Shown piece after piece: positions 55,577 through 64,000 of a DNA stretch of 64,000 nucleotides. A program made the position numbers and the translations under genes. Each line of letters begins with the position of its first letter. Within the stretch, counting starts at the first letter, position 1. The notes under the pieces are model-generated. The model made no database searches, was not told the origin of the DNA, and saw only the letters and a list, made by a program, of their open reading frames with translations. Origin of the DNA: Ctenosaura bakeri. Lineage: Eukaryota > Chordata > Lepidosauria > Squamata > Iguanidae. The stretch is from NCBI GenBank assembly GCA_948474755.1, contig CAOLHI010000077.1, forward strand, positions 62,001-126,000, read 5' to 3'.

Positions 55577-55589
55577 CACTGTTAAAATC

Positions 55590-56025
55590 TGATCCTTTAC
55601 TGTTCAAGAGGCTTCTATTTATACTCTCTCCAGCCTACATTTGGCCACTCCTTCTCTGGTCTCTCATCCAATCAACAGCAGGATTGGAGGTAAGATAGGC
55701 ATCATTAATATCCCACCTGTTTCAACCAGTGCACATCCTGAGGTTTATTTTCTCTCCCAACCTACTGGTGTCTCCTTTTCTTGTGGACAGGTACAAAGCG
55801 GTTTTGCTGGCATTAGGCCAGTAACTTTGTACTGTCAGGATTATTATTATTATAAACCAGCTATTACCTTCATCTTATCTTTGTTTATGTCTCGACTTGC
55901 TTCCTTCCAGAAGCAAACATGCATTTATTTTCATAACATGTTACTCTGAAATGAATCTCTACAGCTCTGAAAGCTTTAATGAGGCAAACAGAAATCTAAA
56001 AAGCATCCTAGCCTGTTACAATAGG
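55590..56025. other. No recognisable gene
   Basis: A 102-codon plus-strand frame at 55641-55949 has no recognised domain; nothing else seen. Confidence 0.4.
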
Positions 56026-56029
56026 GCTA

Positions 56030-56616
56030 TAGATCTTCAATTATGTTTTACAGAACAAAAATTGCTGTTCTGAATATACTGGACGCCACAATGTCTTTTC
56101 AATAAAAGCTTATCTAAATCATCAAACTGTTGGAGGTGTAATACTGTTAATGCTTCTTTAATCCGTATGTTTTGGAAATGTCCTGTCTTGTTCTGGAGGG
56201 AAGTAATTACACAAATAAATTTGTGTAGGTGTTTGCTATTTGGTGATGCACATATTCTTTTAAACTATGGATCTATGTCTTTGAACATAACATATGGTCA
56301 GCAGAAATGGACCTTTTGTGCCTTCTTGACTGCTAAAAGACTGCTACTCCAACATTGCAAAGATCACATATCCCCACCTGTGATCTAAGGGACAGACGAT
56401 TTAACAAACTTTGCAACATGTCAAGGAATGATATATCCATGTGATTTACACATATTCAGACATCTGGTCTGGTTTTATTGGAATTTATGAGTACTAATTT
56501 CTCCTTTTTTACCTCTTTATTCCTTATTGATGTAATAGTAATATGATGTGTAACTGAGAGCCTTACAGTATTGTTTTGCCTTGTGTAAATATTTAAAAAT
56601 TAAAAAAAAATAAAGA
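56030..56616 (+). pseudogene. L1 LINE ORF2 C-terminus and 3' end
   Basis: The frame from 56128 reads CWRCNTVNASLIRMFWKCP and continues to FLTAKRLLLQHCKDHISPP. This matches the C-terminal cysteine-containing block of vertebrate L1 ORF2 (CWRC...G...H.FW.CP ... AKR.IL.HWK...PP). A 3' UTR and an A-rich tail (56585-56616) follow. A stop in front of the CWRC block and 5' truncation make it a dead copy. This is the only L1 piece I recognise in the window. Confidence 0.8.
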
Positions 56617-56619
56617 ATG

Positions 56620-57120
56620 ACCAGATCAAACACCTCTAGAAATAGATTAGTCATCATATCAGCCTCAGCTGAAGAAAAGGATTGCTAAAACCTGATCAGC
56701 CAAATGTTGTCTATAAGAACATCCACAAAATGTAAAATAATAATACAGAGGACAAAAATATGATACAAGCTCAAGGTAGTTTCTGTGAAGCTATAAAACA
56801 GACTCGTATATAATATTCTTCTATTTTTAGATGGTGGTATCTGCTGTAGCAAATAAACAAACACTAAAAGTTTTATGATCACATAATAATATTTTGAGGG
56901 TATAGAGGACAAATCAGACCTTTCACTGAAATTTTCACTGAAATCAGGACATTCACTCAAAGCCAAAATGAGTAAGCTCAAGCCATCATACTTCAGATGC
57001 TCTATGAGATAATAGGACTCATTAGAAAAGGCAATAATTCTTGGTAAAGTAGAAGGCAGTAGGCAAAGAGGAAGACTTCATTAGAGGTCGATAGACTCAT
57101 TCAAGGAAGCCACAGCTAGA
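56620..57120. other. No recognisable gene or repeat
   Basis: AT-rich; nothing supported. Confidence 0.4.
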
Positions 57121-57124
57121 CTTA

Positions 57125-57556
57125 CGCCCTTTTCGCATACAGTTTCTGTTGTGAGAGGGCCCCTTGAACGTCGTGTGAATGGAAGCGTTGGTCCATACGA
57201 TGCACTCCCATTCACGTGATGCTCACAAGCCTAAAGTGGGACACGCATGCATTTTATTATTTTTGGCTGGGAGCTGAAAATACTGTGCGGTCGTGCAATG
57301 CTCCCAGGGCCCTCGCGCACTTACCTGCCATGTGGTGCGTCGGACTAGCGGGCCGGTCGCGCTTCCTCCCCCAGCACAGCCTACAGCTTCCAGGCTGTGC
57401 TGCAGAAGGAAGGGGCGGGGTGTTCACGCGACGCTCGCATGACCGGCAAACAGCTGTGGGAGGCAGAAGGGCTGCCGTGAGCGGCTCGCACAAATGGCTG
57501 CTTGCACAAGTGCCACCCCCCCACCGCCGCAACAAAGGTAAGGTGAGAAAAGGGCC
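57125..57556 (-). mobile_element. Harbinger-like MITE family 2, copy 3 (432 bp)
   Basis: CGCCCTTTTCGCATAC and GTGAGAAAAGGGCC with TTA on both sides. The CpG-rich body includes GCGCTTCCTCCCCCAGCACAG. Orientation relative to the other copies is tentative; its internal hairpin (TGAATGGAAGCGTTGG...CCATTCACGTGATGC) is near the low-coordinate end as in copy 1, so it may be plus-oriented. Overlapping frames of up to 114 codons are artefacts. Confidence 0.93.
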
Positions 57557-57797
57557 TTAAGCAGAACAGTTGATCGCCAGGGCTTTTGGAAGTCAAAGCA
57601 TATGACAACAAATTTTAACATACATTTTTGTGAGATTAGACATTCACAGAACTGTTGTGTGATAGCCCCAAAATTTTCAAAAATGAAAAAAAAAAGTATG
57701 CATTTTACATGATTAATTTTGTTGCTATCATCTTTATTTGCACCCCAACGATTCCCCAAAACTTAGACTGAGGGTTCCTTACAAATTAAAACAAGCA

Positions 57798-58196
57798 CAA
57801 TATATTGTATTTGCCTGTGTATCAGATGCACCAGCGTATAAGGCACACCCTATTTTCAGACTGTATTATTTAGGGAAAACTGTTTTTAGTACCCCACTGG
57901 GGTAAAAAAGAAAGGAAAGGTGGAGAGTGAAAGAAGCTCCTTTCTCCTCCATTCCTGTCATTTTTGCCTGGGTGGGGAGAAGTCCCTGCCAAGGCAAAAA
58001 GGAAAGGAAAGGCAGGGGGTGAAAGGAGCTCCTTTCTCCTCCGTTCCAGGCAGTTGCACAAACACTCCTTTCACGTCCTTCAATTTCCTCTGCAAGTAGG
58101 CCCAGCAGGATTTAAAATGTTGGCCGATGTGTAAGACGCGCTTCATTTTCAGAAGGCACTTTTTGGGGAAAAAGTGCGTCTCGTACACTGGTAGTT
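57798..58196. mobile_element. MITE with GTATAAG-type terminal repeats
   Basis: TATTTGCCTGTGTATCAGATGCACCAGCGTATAAGGCACACCCTATTTTCAG at left pairs roughly with TTTTTGGGGAAAAAGTGCGTCTCGTACACTGG at right, with GATGTGTAAGACGCGC as an internal repeat of the same word. This GTATAAGACGCACC pattern is common in vertebrate MITEs. It contains a 92-bp tandem duplication in its middle. Confidence 0.6.
57905..58052. repeat. 92-bp tandem duplication
   Basis: AAAGAAAGGAAAGGTGGAGAGTGAAAGAAGCTCCTTTCTCCTCCATTCC recurs 92 bases on as AAAGGAAAGGAAAGGCAGGGGGTGAAAGGAGCTCCTTTCTCCTCCGTTCC, with AGTCCCTGCCAAGG between. Confidence 0.85.
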
Positions 58197-58510
58197 AAAA
58201 TGTACAAACAAACAACATTAAAATGTAATTGAACTATTAACACTCAAAACAGTTTTAAACCCAATTAGAAATGTTAAAATGGAATTTAAAGACAGTACAG
58301 TTAAAATAGAGCCACAATGACCTTCACAAGGGTCAAAAAATTAATAGTGATGACACAAGCCCAATTTACACTATTGTAATTCACCAACAGCATTCCTGCC
58401 ATGGATGGAAAATACATGATTGCCATAAAGAAGTATATGCAACCAAATGGCCTTTTATACTGTCTCAGGCTTCTATCCTGTACACATTTACCTAGGAGTA
58501 AGGTTTAAAT

Positions 58511-58880
58511 AGAGCCAGCATGACATAGTGGTTTGAGCATTGGACAAAAACCAGTTGAGTAGGGATGGGGGACGGGGGGGGCAATTCACCCTGGGCAGCA
58601 ATGTTTCTCGGGCATCCTGGCCCATAGCCATGCCCCCACGTGCCCTGGCCATGCCCCTTGGGTCTTAGCCACACCCCCTTATGCCCCCCCCCACGTACTC
58701 CAAGCTCCACCACTGACTAGAACCAAACCTAGAGACCAGGCTTCAGTTCCCCACTCAGCCATGGAAACCCACATGAAACCCACCTTGGGCATGTCACACA
58801 CTCTCAGCCAAAGAAAACCTCATGATAAGTTTGCCTTAAAGTCACCATAAGTCAGAAATGACTTGAAGGCACACAACAAG
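58511..58880 (+). mobile_element. Sauria-type SINE, split by a hAT-like element
   Basis: AGAGCCAGCATGACATAGTGGTTTGAGCATTGGAC is the head. After the insertion the copy resumes with AGAGACCAGGCTTCAGTTCCCC (B-box region) through CCTTAAAGTCACCATAAGTCAGAAATGACTTGAAGGCACACAACA. Confidence 0.93.
58552..58715. mobile_element. hAT-like element nested in a SINE (164 bp)
   Basis: Starts CAGTTGAGTAGGG and ends CCACCACTG. The flanking octamers ACAAAAAC and ACTAGAAC agree at 6 of 8 positions. Its interior (GGGGGGGGCAATTCACCCTGGGC...GCCATGCCCCCACGTGCCC) matches a C-rich repeat type also seen near 55.08 kb. Confidence 0.7.
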
Positions 58881-59069
58881 ACCAATGGTTAAAACAGTGC
58901 AGCTCTCTTGGAAAAGATCTTTCTTAAAAAAAAAAAACTTTAGTTCTTAAAAACCTGTTGGAATTAAAAAATCTTTGTCTACCAATGGAAAGACAAGAAG
59001 GAGGGGCCCATCCAAACTTCCTTAGAAAGGGAGCTCTGGAACGTAGGGGAAGCAGTGAGATTAATAAAG

Positions 59070-59558
59070 GTGGACTAATGGATACAGAAAGCTACTGTAT
59101 ACTAAAATCCAATAATTTCTCAACAACCCCCTTGTCTCCACTCACACATAATTCTAAATAAAATGTATGTGGGAAACATGACTGAGGCTTTTCAAATAAG
59201 CTCCTAGGGAGTATAAAGGCTCTGTTTAGTTGCAATTCAAACTCTTTTAGTTGTTTCTTTAACTAATTACTATGCAAGTTTAATGAGGAAATGTGTGATC
59301 TACTCAAGTTGGGACCTTGCTTTACACTGAAAATTCTCTTCTTTTGTAATGCTGTTAAACTTTGATGTAAATCAATCCATCCTCCTGAAATGAGAAATAA
59401 AGCCTGCATTCAAGTAACACAAATGCTAGGCTAAAGAAATAAATTATGAAACTTCTACACTCATAGTCTTTTAATTTATTTGTTGGATGTAATTCACTTC
59501 GCTATTAGTAGATGTTGAGATAAAAGTACAATGCCAGCCCTGGATATCTTTTAACCAA
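59070..59558. other. No recognisable gene
   Basis: AT-rich, nothing supported. Confidence 0.4.
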
Positions 59559-59560
59559 TT

Positions 59561-59816
59561 CAGGGTGTTTCCACACCTCACAATTATAGTAGTTTGATAC
59601 CGCTTTAACTGTCAAAGTGCCTTGCTATTGACTCCTGGGATTTGTAGTTTGGAGAAGGCGTACAGGGAATTCTCTCCCATGCTTTCTTAAACAACTGGTA
59701 GAGAATACAAAAGTAACTATAAATAAATCTAACTTCAAACTATATATCTCATTTGGTGGAACTATGACAGTTAAAATGGTATGAAAGTGCTATAATTGTG
59801 TAGTATGGATATACTT
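59561..59816. mobile_element. Palindromic MITE, hAT-like
   Basis: CAGGGTGTTTCCACACCTCACAATTATAGTAG at left is roughly complementary to CTATAATTGTGTAGTATGGATATAC at right, with the core ACTCCTGGGATTTGTAGTTTGG. Its termini differ from the Harbinger-like families. The right limit is uncertain. Confidence 0.6.
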
Positions 59817-59819
59817 TCA

Positions 59820-60962
59820 GTTGTTAATTTTAAATAACTCTGCATATTACCAAAACGAAAGAGGTAGCTGGATTGCATTCTGATTGGGATAGGTAGAGAG
59901 AGAGTGCCAGTAAACACACAACAGGCATAGCGGGCTGAGGATTTTGTGTGACACACACATTTATAAGGCTGTACTTTCTAGTAGTTGTAGTAAAAAAAGT
60001 CTTTTAGCAATGAAAGGGAAGTGCCAACAGTGCCCATGAGAGTGTTCCCCATCGGTCCTTCAGGGCTCCTTCAGAAAATTAAACCAAACACCAAAAAAAT
60101 ATTTTGACACAACCAGAAAGCCTTTTTTTGAGGGGATTTTCCACTATCCCTCACTACCCTTCAGAGTTATTTATGATTGTCATCTATTCATTCAAGGACA
60201 GCAAGATTTTTTTCCCCTAAAAGCCTACATGAAGCCAGAGCTATAAGTGTAATTTTCTTTCTGGTTTCAAGAGGGTATAGATTGTATAATCCATATTCAG
60301 GAAGTCTCCAGTGTTCACGTTTGCCTGTGAATGGATATACTTGCATCCTAAGTAGCTGGTTTGCTAAGTCCAGATTAATCTTGTATTTATTAATCTTGGT
60401 GTTGCATAATTATTTTTCCTGATCCAACAGCTGGAAGGCAGGCTTAATTCAGCAAAGTATAAGAACCACAAATAAATCTATTATTTACTCTTAGGTTCTC
60501 AAAGGAAGCAGAAATAGAATTAGTTCAACCGATCTGCACCGAAATTAATAATGTCATTTCAAATGCGCTGAGCAGGAAATAACACTTTTTTCCTTCATTG
60601 ATGTTTGCCAATCAACATCAGGCAGGCCCCTAACATAAGAATGGCAGATTGAGGTCAGAGGCTCTGTTCATTACCCAAGGACAACAATTAGATCTTTAGA
60701 GGATTAATGCCCAGCAGATGAGAGCTTGATACAGCAAAGCTATGATCAGTATTACTCAGACTCCAGGCATAAAGAATTTGCATATCTATTGGGGTCTGAA
60801 ACTGTGGCAAAAGGATGGATCAGTTGCAAACCAATACTGCCTGCTGTGACCTAGCATGGCAGAGAGGGATTGTGTGGGAAAGTTGGATAATCCACTCCTA
60901 TTATGTCCTCCACAAGCAGGATGACATCAGGAGGTGAGGATATGACTGGGTCTGCTTCTTTC
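59820..60962. other. No recognisable gene
   Basis: Includes a short inverted repeat TTGATG.TTGCCAATCAACATCA at about 60.60 kb; otherwise unassigned. Confidence 0.4.
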
Positions 60963-60965
60963 TCT

Positions 60966-61145
60966 GGCCATTTCTGCACTAGCCTGTTACAGCATGATGA
61001 TTCCACTTTCAACATCCTCTGGAATCCTGGGGTTTGCAGTTTCGGGAGGGGCCGACCAGCCCCTCCCGAAACTGCAAACCCCAGGATTCCAGAGGATGTT
61101 GAAAGTGGAATCATCGCGCTGTAACAGGCTAGTGCGGAAATGGCA
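60966..61145. mobile_element. Harbinger-like MITE family 1, copy i (180-bp palindrome)
   Basis: Arms of about 87 bp are almost perfectly complementary around the centre GGGGCCGACCAGCCCC. Ends GGCCATTTCTGCAC and GTGCGGAAATGGCA, with TCT on both sides. It is the best preserved palindrome in the window. The similar open frames on both strands arise from this symmetry. Confidence 0.95.
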
Positions 61146-61212
61146 TCTTGCAGACAGGCACGGGAGCTCCCCAGTTTGATAAAGCGTCCTGTCACTTGAC
61201 ACACACCACTCT

Positions 61213-61414
61213 GGGCCTTTCCACACTACACTGTTATAGTGCTGTTATTCCACTGTCAACATCCTATGGAATCCTGGGGTTTGCAGTTTATGGAGGTGTA
61301 GTTAGAATTCTCAGCCAAAGAGCTGTTTGGCCTCAGTGAACTACCAACCCCAGAATTCCCCAGCATGTTGAAAGTGGAATAATAGCAATGTAACAGTTTA
61401 GTTTGGAAAGGCCC
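61213..61414. mobile_element. Harbinger-like MITE family 1, copy j
   Basis: GGGCCTTTCCACACTACACTG...AGTTTGGAAAGGCCC, 202 bp, with TCT before and TAT after. It is the long-centre variant (GAATTCTCAGCCAAAGAGCTG), only 67 bp from copy i. Confidence 0.85.
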
Positions 61415-61419
61415 TATGT

Positions 61420-61748
61420 CTTCCCTTTTTAACACCACCTTTGTGTAAATGGTGAGACCTTTCAGTGGTTATTTAGACCTTCTATATAGTTTTATGGTCG
61501 TGTGTTTTCTGTTTGGCTTTAAATATGAATACCACTCAGCTGAGTCAATGGCTATAAAAATAAACTGTAATAGTTGTTTAAAATAACATGCAGAACAAAG
61601 TATTGGAGTTCAGATCAAAGCTAATACAGTTCTTTAAATTTCTTTTAGACAGTTTCCTTATGTCGTGAAACCCTCATATAAGCACAGGTATCATAAAACA
61701 GCCCTTTGGCTATATTTTCACCAAAGCTCAGCCCCCAAATGTAGGTCA
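61420..61748. other. No recognisable gene
   Basis: AT-rich; nothing supported. Confidence 0.4.
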
Positions 61749-61751
61749 CAT

Positions 61752-62732
61752 TGTTACCCCAAAACATGGGTGCCCCAAGGGCCAACCCATGATGCCAGTA
61801 CTCTGTTTGAAAGTGGCAAATTAATAAGCTGAAAATTAGGAGTCCTGTGGAAGGGGGGTAACTTAGCAAGATCTACCACCTATGTTTTGAGATTCCTTGC
61901 AGGAAAGAACCAGCCAGAGATTCAAAAGTAAACTAAAAGTGTGTTTTAATGATGGGAATTCACTCACTCTTGCACACAAGATATAGTCACATATTCACAC
62001 AAGAGCTAACTGAAGGATAAAGGGAGGAAAAATTATGAATATAGAGGCTGAGGGTTTGGGGTTATAATTACCATTTCTGAAAGAGTAGTGAAGAAGAAGT
62101 GGAGTGGCTTAGACTTGTATGCCTAAGGGTAGTTACACAGCCAGGAATCAAAGTGGCAGGGAGACATTCAGCAACTGGTGAACTGCAAAAGTAGTTGCTC
62201 AGAACTTGAAATTTTTGTACTCTATTTCCCTCCCTAAAGGAGTGTGAATTAATCACTCTCCCAGCCTCGTGGACAATGGGAGTTGTAAACACAGGTGATG
62301 GGGTCTCGATGATGCTAATACTTTCAGTGCTTAAGTGACAAAGAGATCATGACGGTCATAATAGCCCTGTACTTGAGGAAAGGTCAGGATAATGCAGAGA
62401 AAATACCCAGGAATGAGGTAGCCAGGTTTAGAAAATCACTATTTGGTGAGGATGCTGGCTTGACCATTGTATTCCAGTTGGAGAGATTCAGTTTTTGCCT
62501 AAGCCTATTGTCATAATCTGCCTGACAATGACTTTGGCTTCACCTGGTGTGGATGTGGGCTGACCTGCCTTGTAGTCTCACATTTGCAGTCAGTAGTTTT
62601 CCTCTGTCCGGTTTGACCTTCCAGTCATTTCAGGTCATGTTTTATATAATTGCCAATTAATAGAGCTTGCCAATTAAATAATATTTGCCAATTAAACCAC
62701 ATCAATATTGGGGGGTGCACAGGGCTATAACA
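61752..62732 (-). mobile_element. Probable solo LTR related to family B
   Basis: TGTTACCCCAAAACATGGGTGCCCC at the low end and ATTCACTCACTC...GCACACAAG...GGATAAAGGGAGG further in follow the layout of family B in inverted orientation, at high divergence. The upper limit at GGGCTATAACA is a guess from the terminal pattern. Target duplications are not convincing. Confidence 0.45.
62650..62696. repeat. Three spaced TTGCCAATTAA repeats
   Basis: ATTGCCAATTAAT, CTTGCCAATTAAA and TTTGCCAATTAAA occur at intervals of 17-19 bases. Each contains a CCAAT-type box. It may be a small minisatellite or part of the LTR. Confidence 0.75.
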
Positions 62733-63119
62733 ACACTTTCTGACCAGATTCTATAATAGTTTAATTACTTTTTTGCTGCTCTCTAGGCTTCCCTGAGATT
62801 AAGCCCTCTCTGTTCAGACCACCTCCCTGGCTGACTGAGGGACTTTATTCCAGCAATTTCACACTGAAGGACTGAAAATGACACTCAGTGCTTGCCTTTT
62901 TATATATTCTCCTCTTGAGCCTCAAGCCCCTCCTTCACACCAATGGATTGGGTTTCTCTCCTGAGCAGCTATTCTGGTTGCCTGACAACCTGATGCTAGG
63001 CTGTTCTGGCACTCAGGATAGCCACACCCCCACAATTCCATCACAGAGGTCTTAGCCATATGGCCATACCCCCTGACATCATGGGATTCCCAGGCTTCAG
63101 TGTGCATAGGCTTTGTCTA

Positions 63120-63470
63120 GCCCTAACCATGCGGTGCCAGTCTGTTTCTGGGTACAATTCAAAGTATTTGTTATGATCTTAAAAGACCCATATGACTTAG
63201 TTTCAGGCTATCAGACAGACCTCATCTTTTCATATAAATCTGTACAGGCCCCAAGGCATTCATGAGAGACCCTTCTCTCAGTCCCACCATCTTCATAGGC
63301 ATGGTTGGTGGGAATGTGAGATAGGATCTTCTCGGTGGCTGCCCTTCTGTTTTGGAACTCCTTTCTTAGGACGGCCATCCCTCATCCACTTCCAAGCAAG
63401 GTACCACCAAGCAAAGACCTTCTTATTTCAACAGGTTTTTAGAACAGAAGATTTTTAACCAAAGAGGGAG
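63120..63470 (+). mobile_element. L2-like LINE 3' segment
   Basis: CCAGTCTGTTTCTGGGTACAATTCAAAGTATTTGTTATGA corresponds to the (L)...FWVQFKVFVM block, followed by GAGACCCTTCTCTCAGTCCCACC and TCTTATTTCAACAGGTTTTTA as in the copy at 33.5 kb. Dead and 5' truncated. Confidence 0.75.
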
Positions 63471-63492
63471 CTGTATTGTTCTAAACTAAATT

Positions 63493-64000
63493 GTAGAACC
63501 ATAGAATCATAGAGCTGCAAGAGACCAGAAGGGCCATCCAGTCCAATCGCCTACCACACAGGAATATACCATCAAAGCACTCCGACAGATGGTCATCCAG
63601 CCTCTGTTTAATAACCTCCAAAGGAGGAGACTCCATCTCACTCCAAGGCAGCATATTCTGCTGCTGAACAGCTCTGACCACCAGGAAGTTCTTCCTAATA
63701 TTTGGATGGAATCTCTTTTCCTGAAGTTTCAAGCCATTGTTCCATGTCCTAGTCTCTGGAGGAAAAAAAAAACTCTGCAGAAAACAGATGTGCTCCATCC
63801 TCCATATGACATTCCAGATATTTAAACATTGCTATCATGTTGCCTTTTAACCTTCTCTTCTTCAGATTAAACATACCTGGTTCCTTAAGCCACTGCTCAC
63901 ATGGCATGGTTTCCAGGCCTTCTAACATTTTGACCATCCTCCTCTGGATATGTTCCATCTTGTCAATATTTTTCCTGAACTGTGATGCCCAAAACTGGAT
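63493..64000 (-). mobile_element. CR1 LINE 3' end, cut by the window edge
   Basis: CCATAGAATCATAGAGCTGCAAGAGACCAGAAGGGCCATCCAGTCCAATCG begins the inverted CR1 terminus. The match continues to the last base (CTGTGATGCCCAAAACTGGAT, equal to CTGGGGTGCCCAGAACTGGAC). Minus-strand frames keep pieces of the ORF2 C-terminus. Confidence 0.92.

Larger units (their letters stand above)
58197..59065 (-). mobile_element. L2-like LINE remnant, split by a SINE
   Basis: The tail-like CAAACAACATTAAAATGTAATTGAAC...TTAAAATAGAG at 58.20-58.33 kb and the segment TTAAAAACCTGTTGGAATTAAAAAATCTTTGTCTACCAATGGAAAGACAAGAAGGAGGGG at 58.94-59.06 kb belong to the same L2-like 3' region. A Sauria SINE and unassigned sequence lie between. 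Confidence 0.5.

Noticed and set aside
57216..57560. 114-codon frame in GC-rich DNA, possible CpG-island exon
   Set aside because: It lies inside the third copy of the 432-bp MITE, bounded by TTA duplications.
1..64000. CRISPR array, operon, prophage or other bacterial system
   Set aside because: The sequence has vertebrate retrotransposons, microsatellites and no long open frames; there are no regularly spaced direct repeats of CRISPR type.

Overview
The window looks like gene-poor vertebrate intergenic or intronic DNA from a squamate reptile, most likely a lizard. It carries Sauria-type tRNA-derived SINEs with a Bov-B-like tail, a 5S rRNA-derived SINE, Bov-B (RTE), CR1, L2-like and L1 fragments, solo LTRs and many short palindromic DNA transposons. 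Species cannot be fixed from this sequence. I found no convincing host protein-coding gene: the longest open frames (about 115-160 codons) lie in LTRs, CpG-rich MITEs, LINE remnants or low-complexity DNA. One stretch, 13.24-13.64 kb, has a TATA box, an ATG and a splice donor outside any repeat I recognise and is given as a tentative promoter/first exon.

Layout. 0-5 kb: a palindromic repeat, an ATC microsatellite, an old CR1 and mostly featureless DNA. 5.2-7 kb: a solo LTR (family B) and a second LTR-like unit with a TGTCAGAG inverted end. 8.5-9.5 kb: a duplicated unclassified repeat. 10.5-15.5 kb: SINEs, the first Harbinger-like MITEs and a 173-bp palindrome. 16.1-17.9 kb: an old Bov-B copy on the minus strand. 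18-24 kb: CR1 and L2-like pieces. 24.7-30.9 kb: two independent family-A solo LTRs, each with its own 4-bp target duplication, and between them a probable ERV-type solo LTR. 31-36 kb: L2-like and CR1 pieces (one with reverse transcriptase remnants) and a family-B LTR split by a CR1. 37-44 kb: two more family-B LTRs, one split by a 432-bp MITE, and a Bov-B tail split by a 455-bp MITE. 47-53.5 kb: two copies of a hAT-like element in opposite orientation, a 5S-SINE split by a MITE, and an AC microsatellite. 54.8-58.9 kb: a solo LTR-like unit, an L1 3' end, a third 432-bp MITE, and a Sauria SINE split by a hAT-like element. 60.9-64 kb: a pair of adjacent palindromic MITEs, an LTR, and L2-like and CR1 tails running to the window end.

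The main biological content is a layered record of transposition. Three families of MITE share a GGCC(A/C)TTT terminal sequence and 3-bp target duplications (TGA, TTA, TCT, TCA, TTT), as expected of PIF/Harbinger elements, and repeatedly interrupt older elements, which gives a relative chronology. Family names are assigned by eye from motifs and internal comparison only; no database search was possible.
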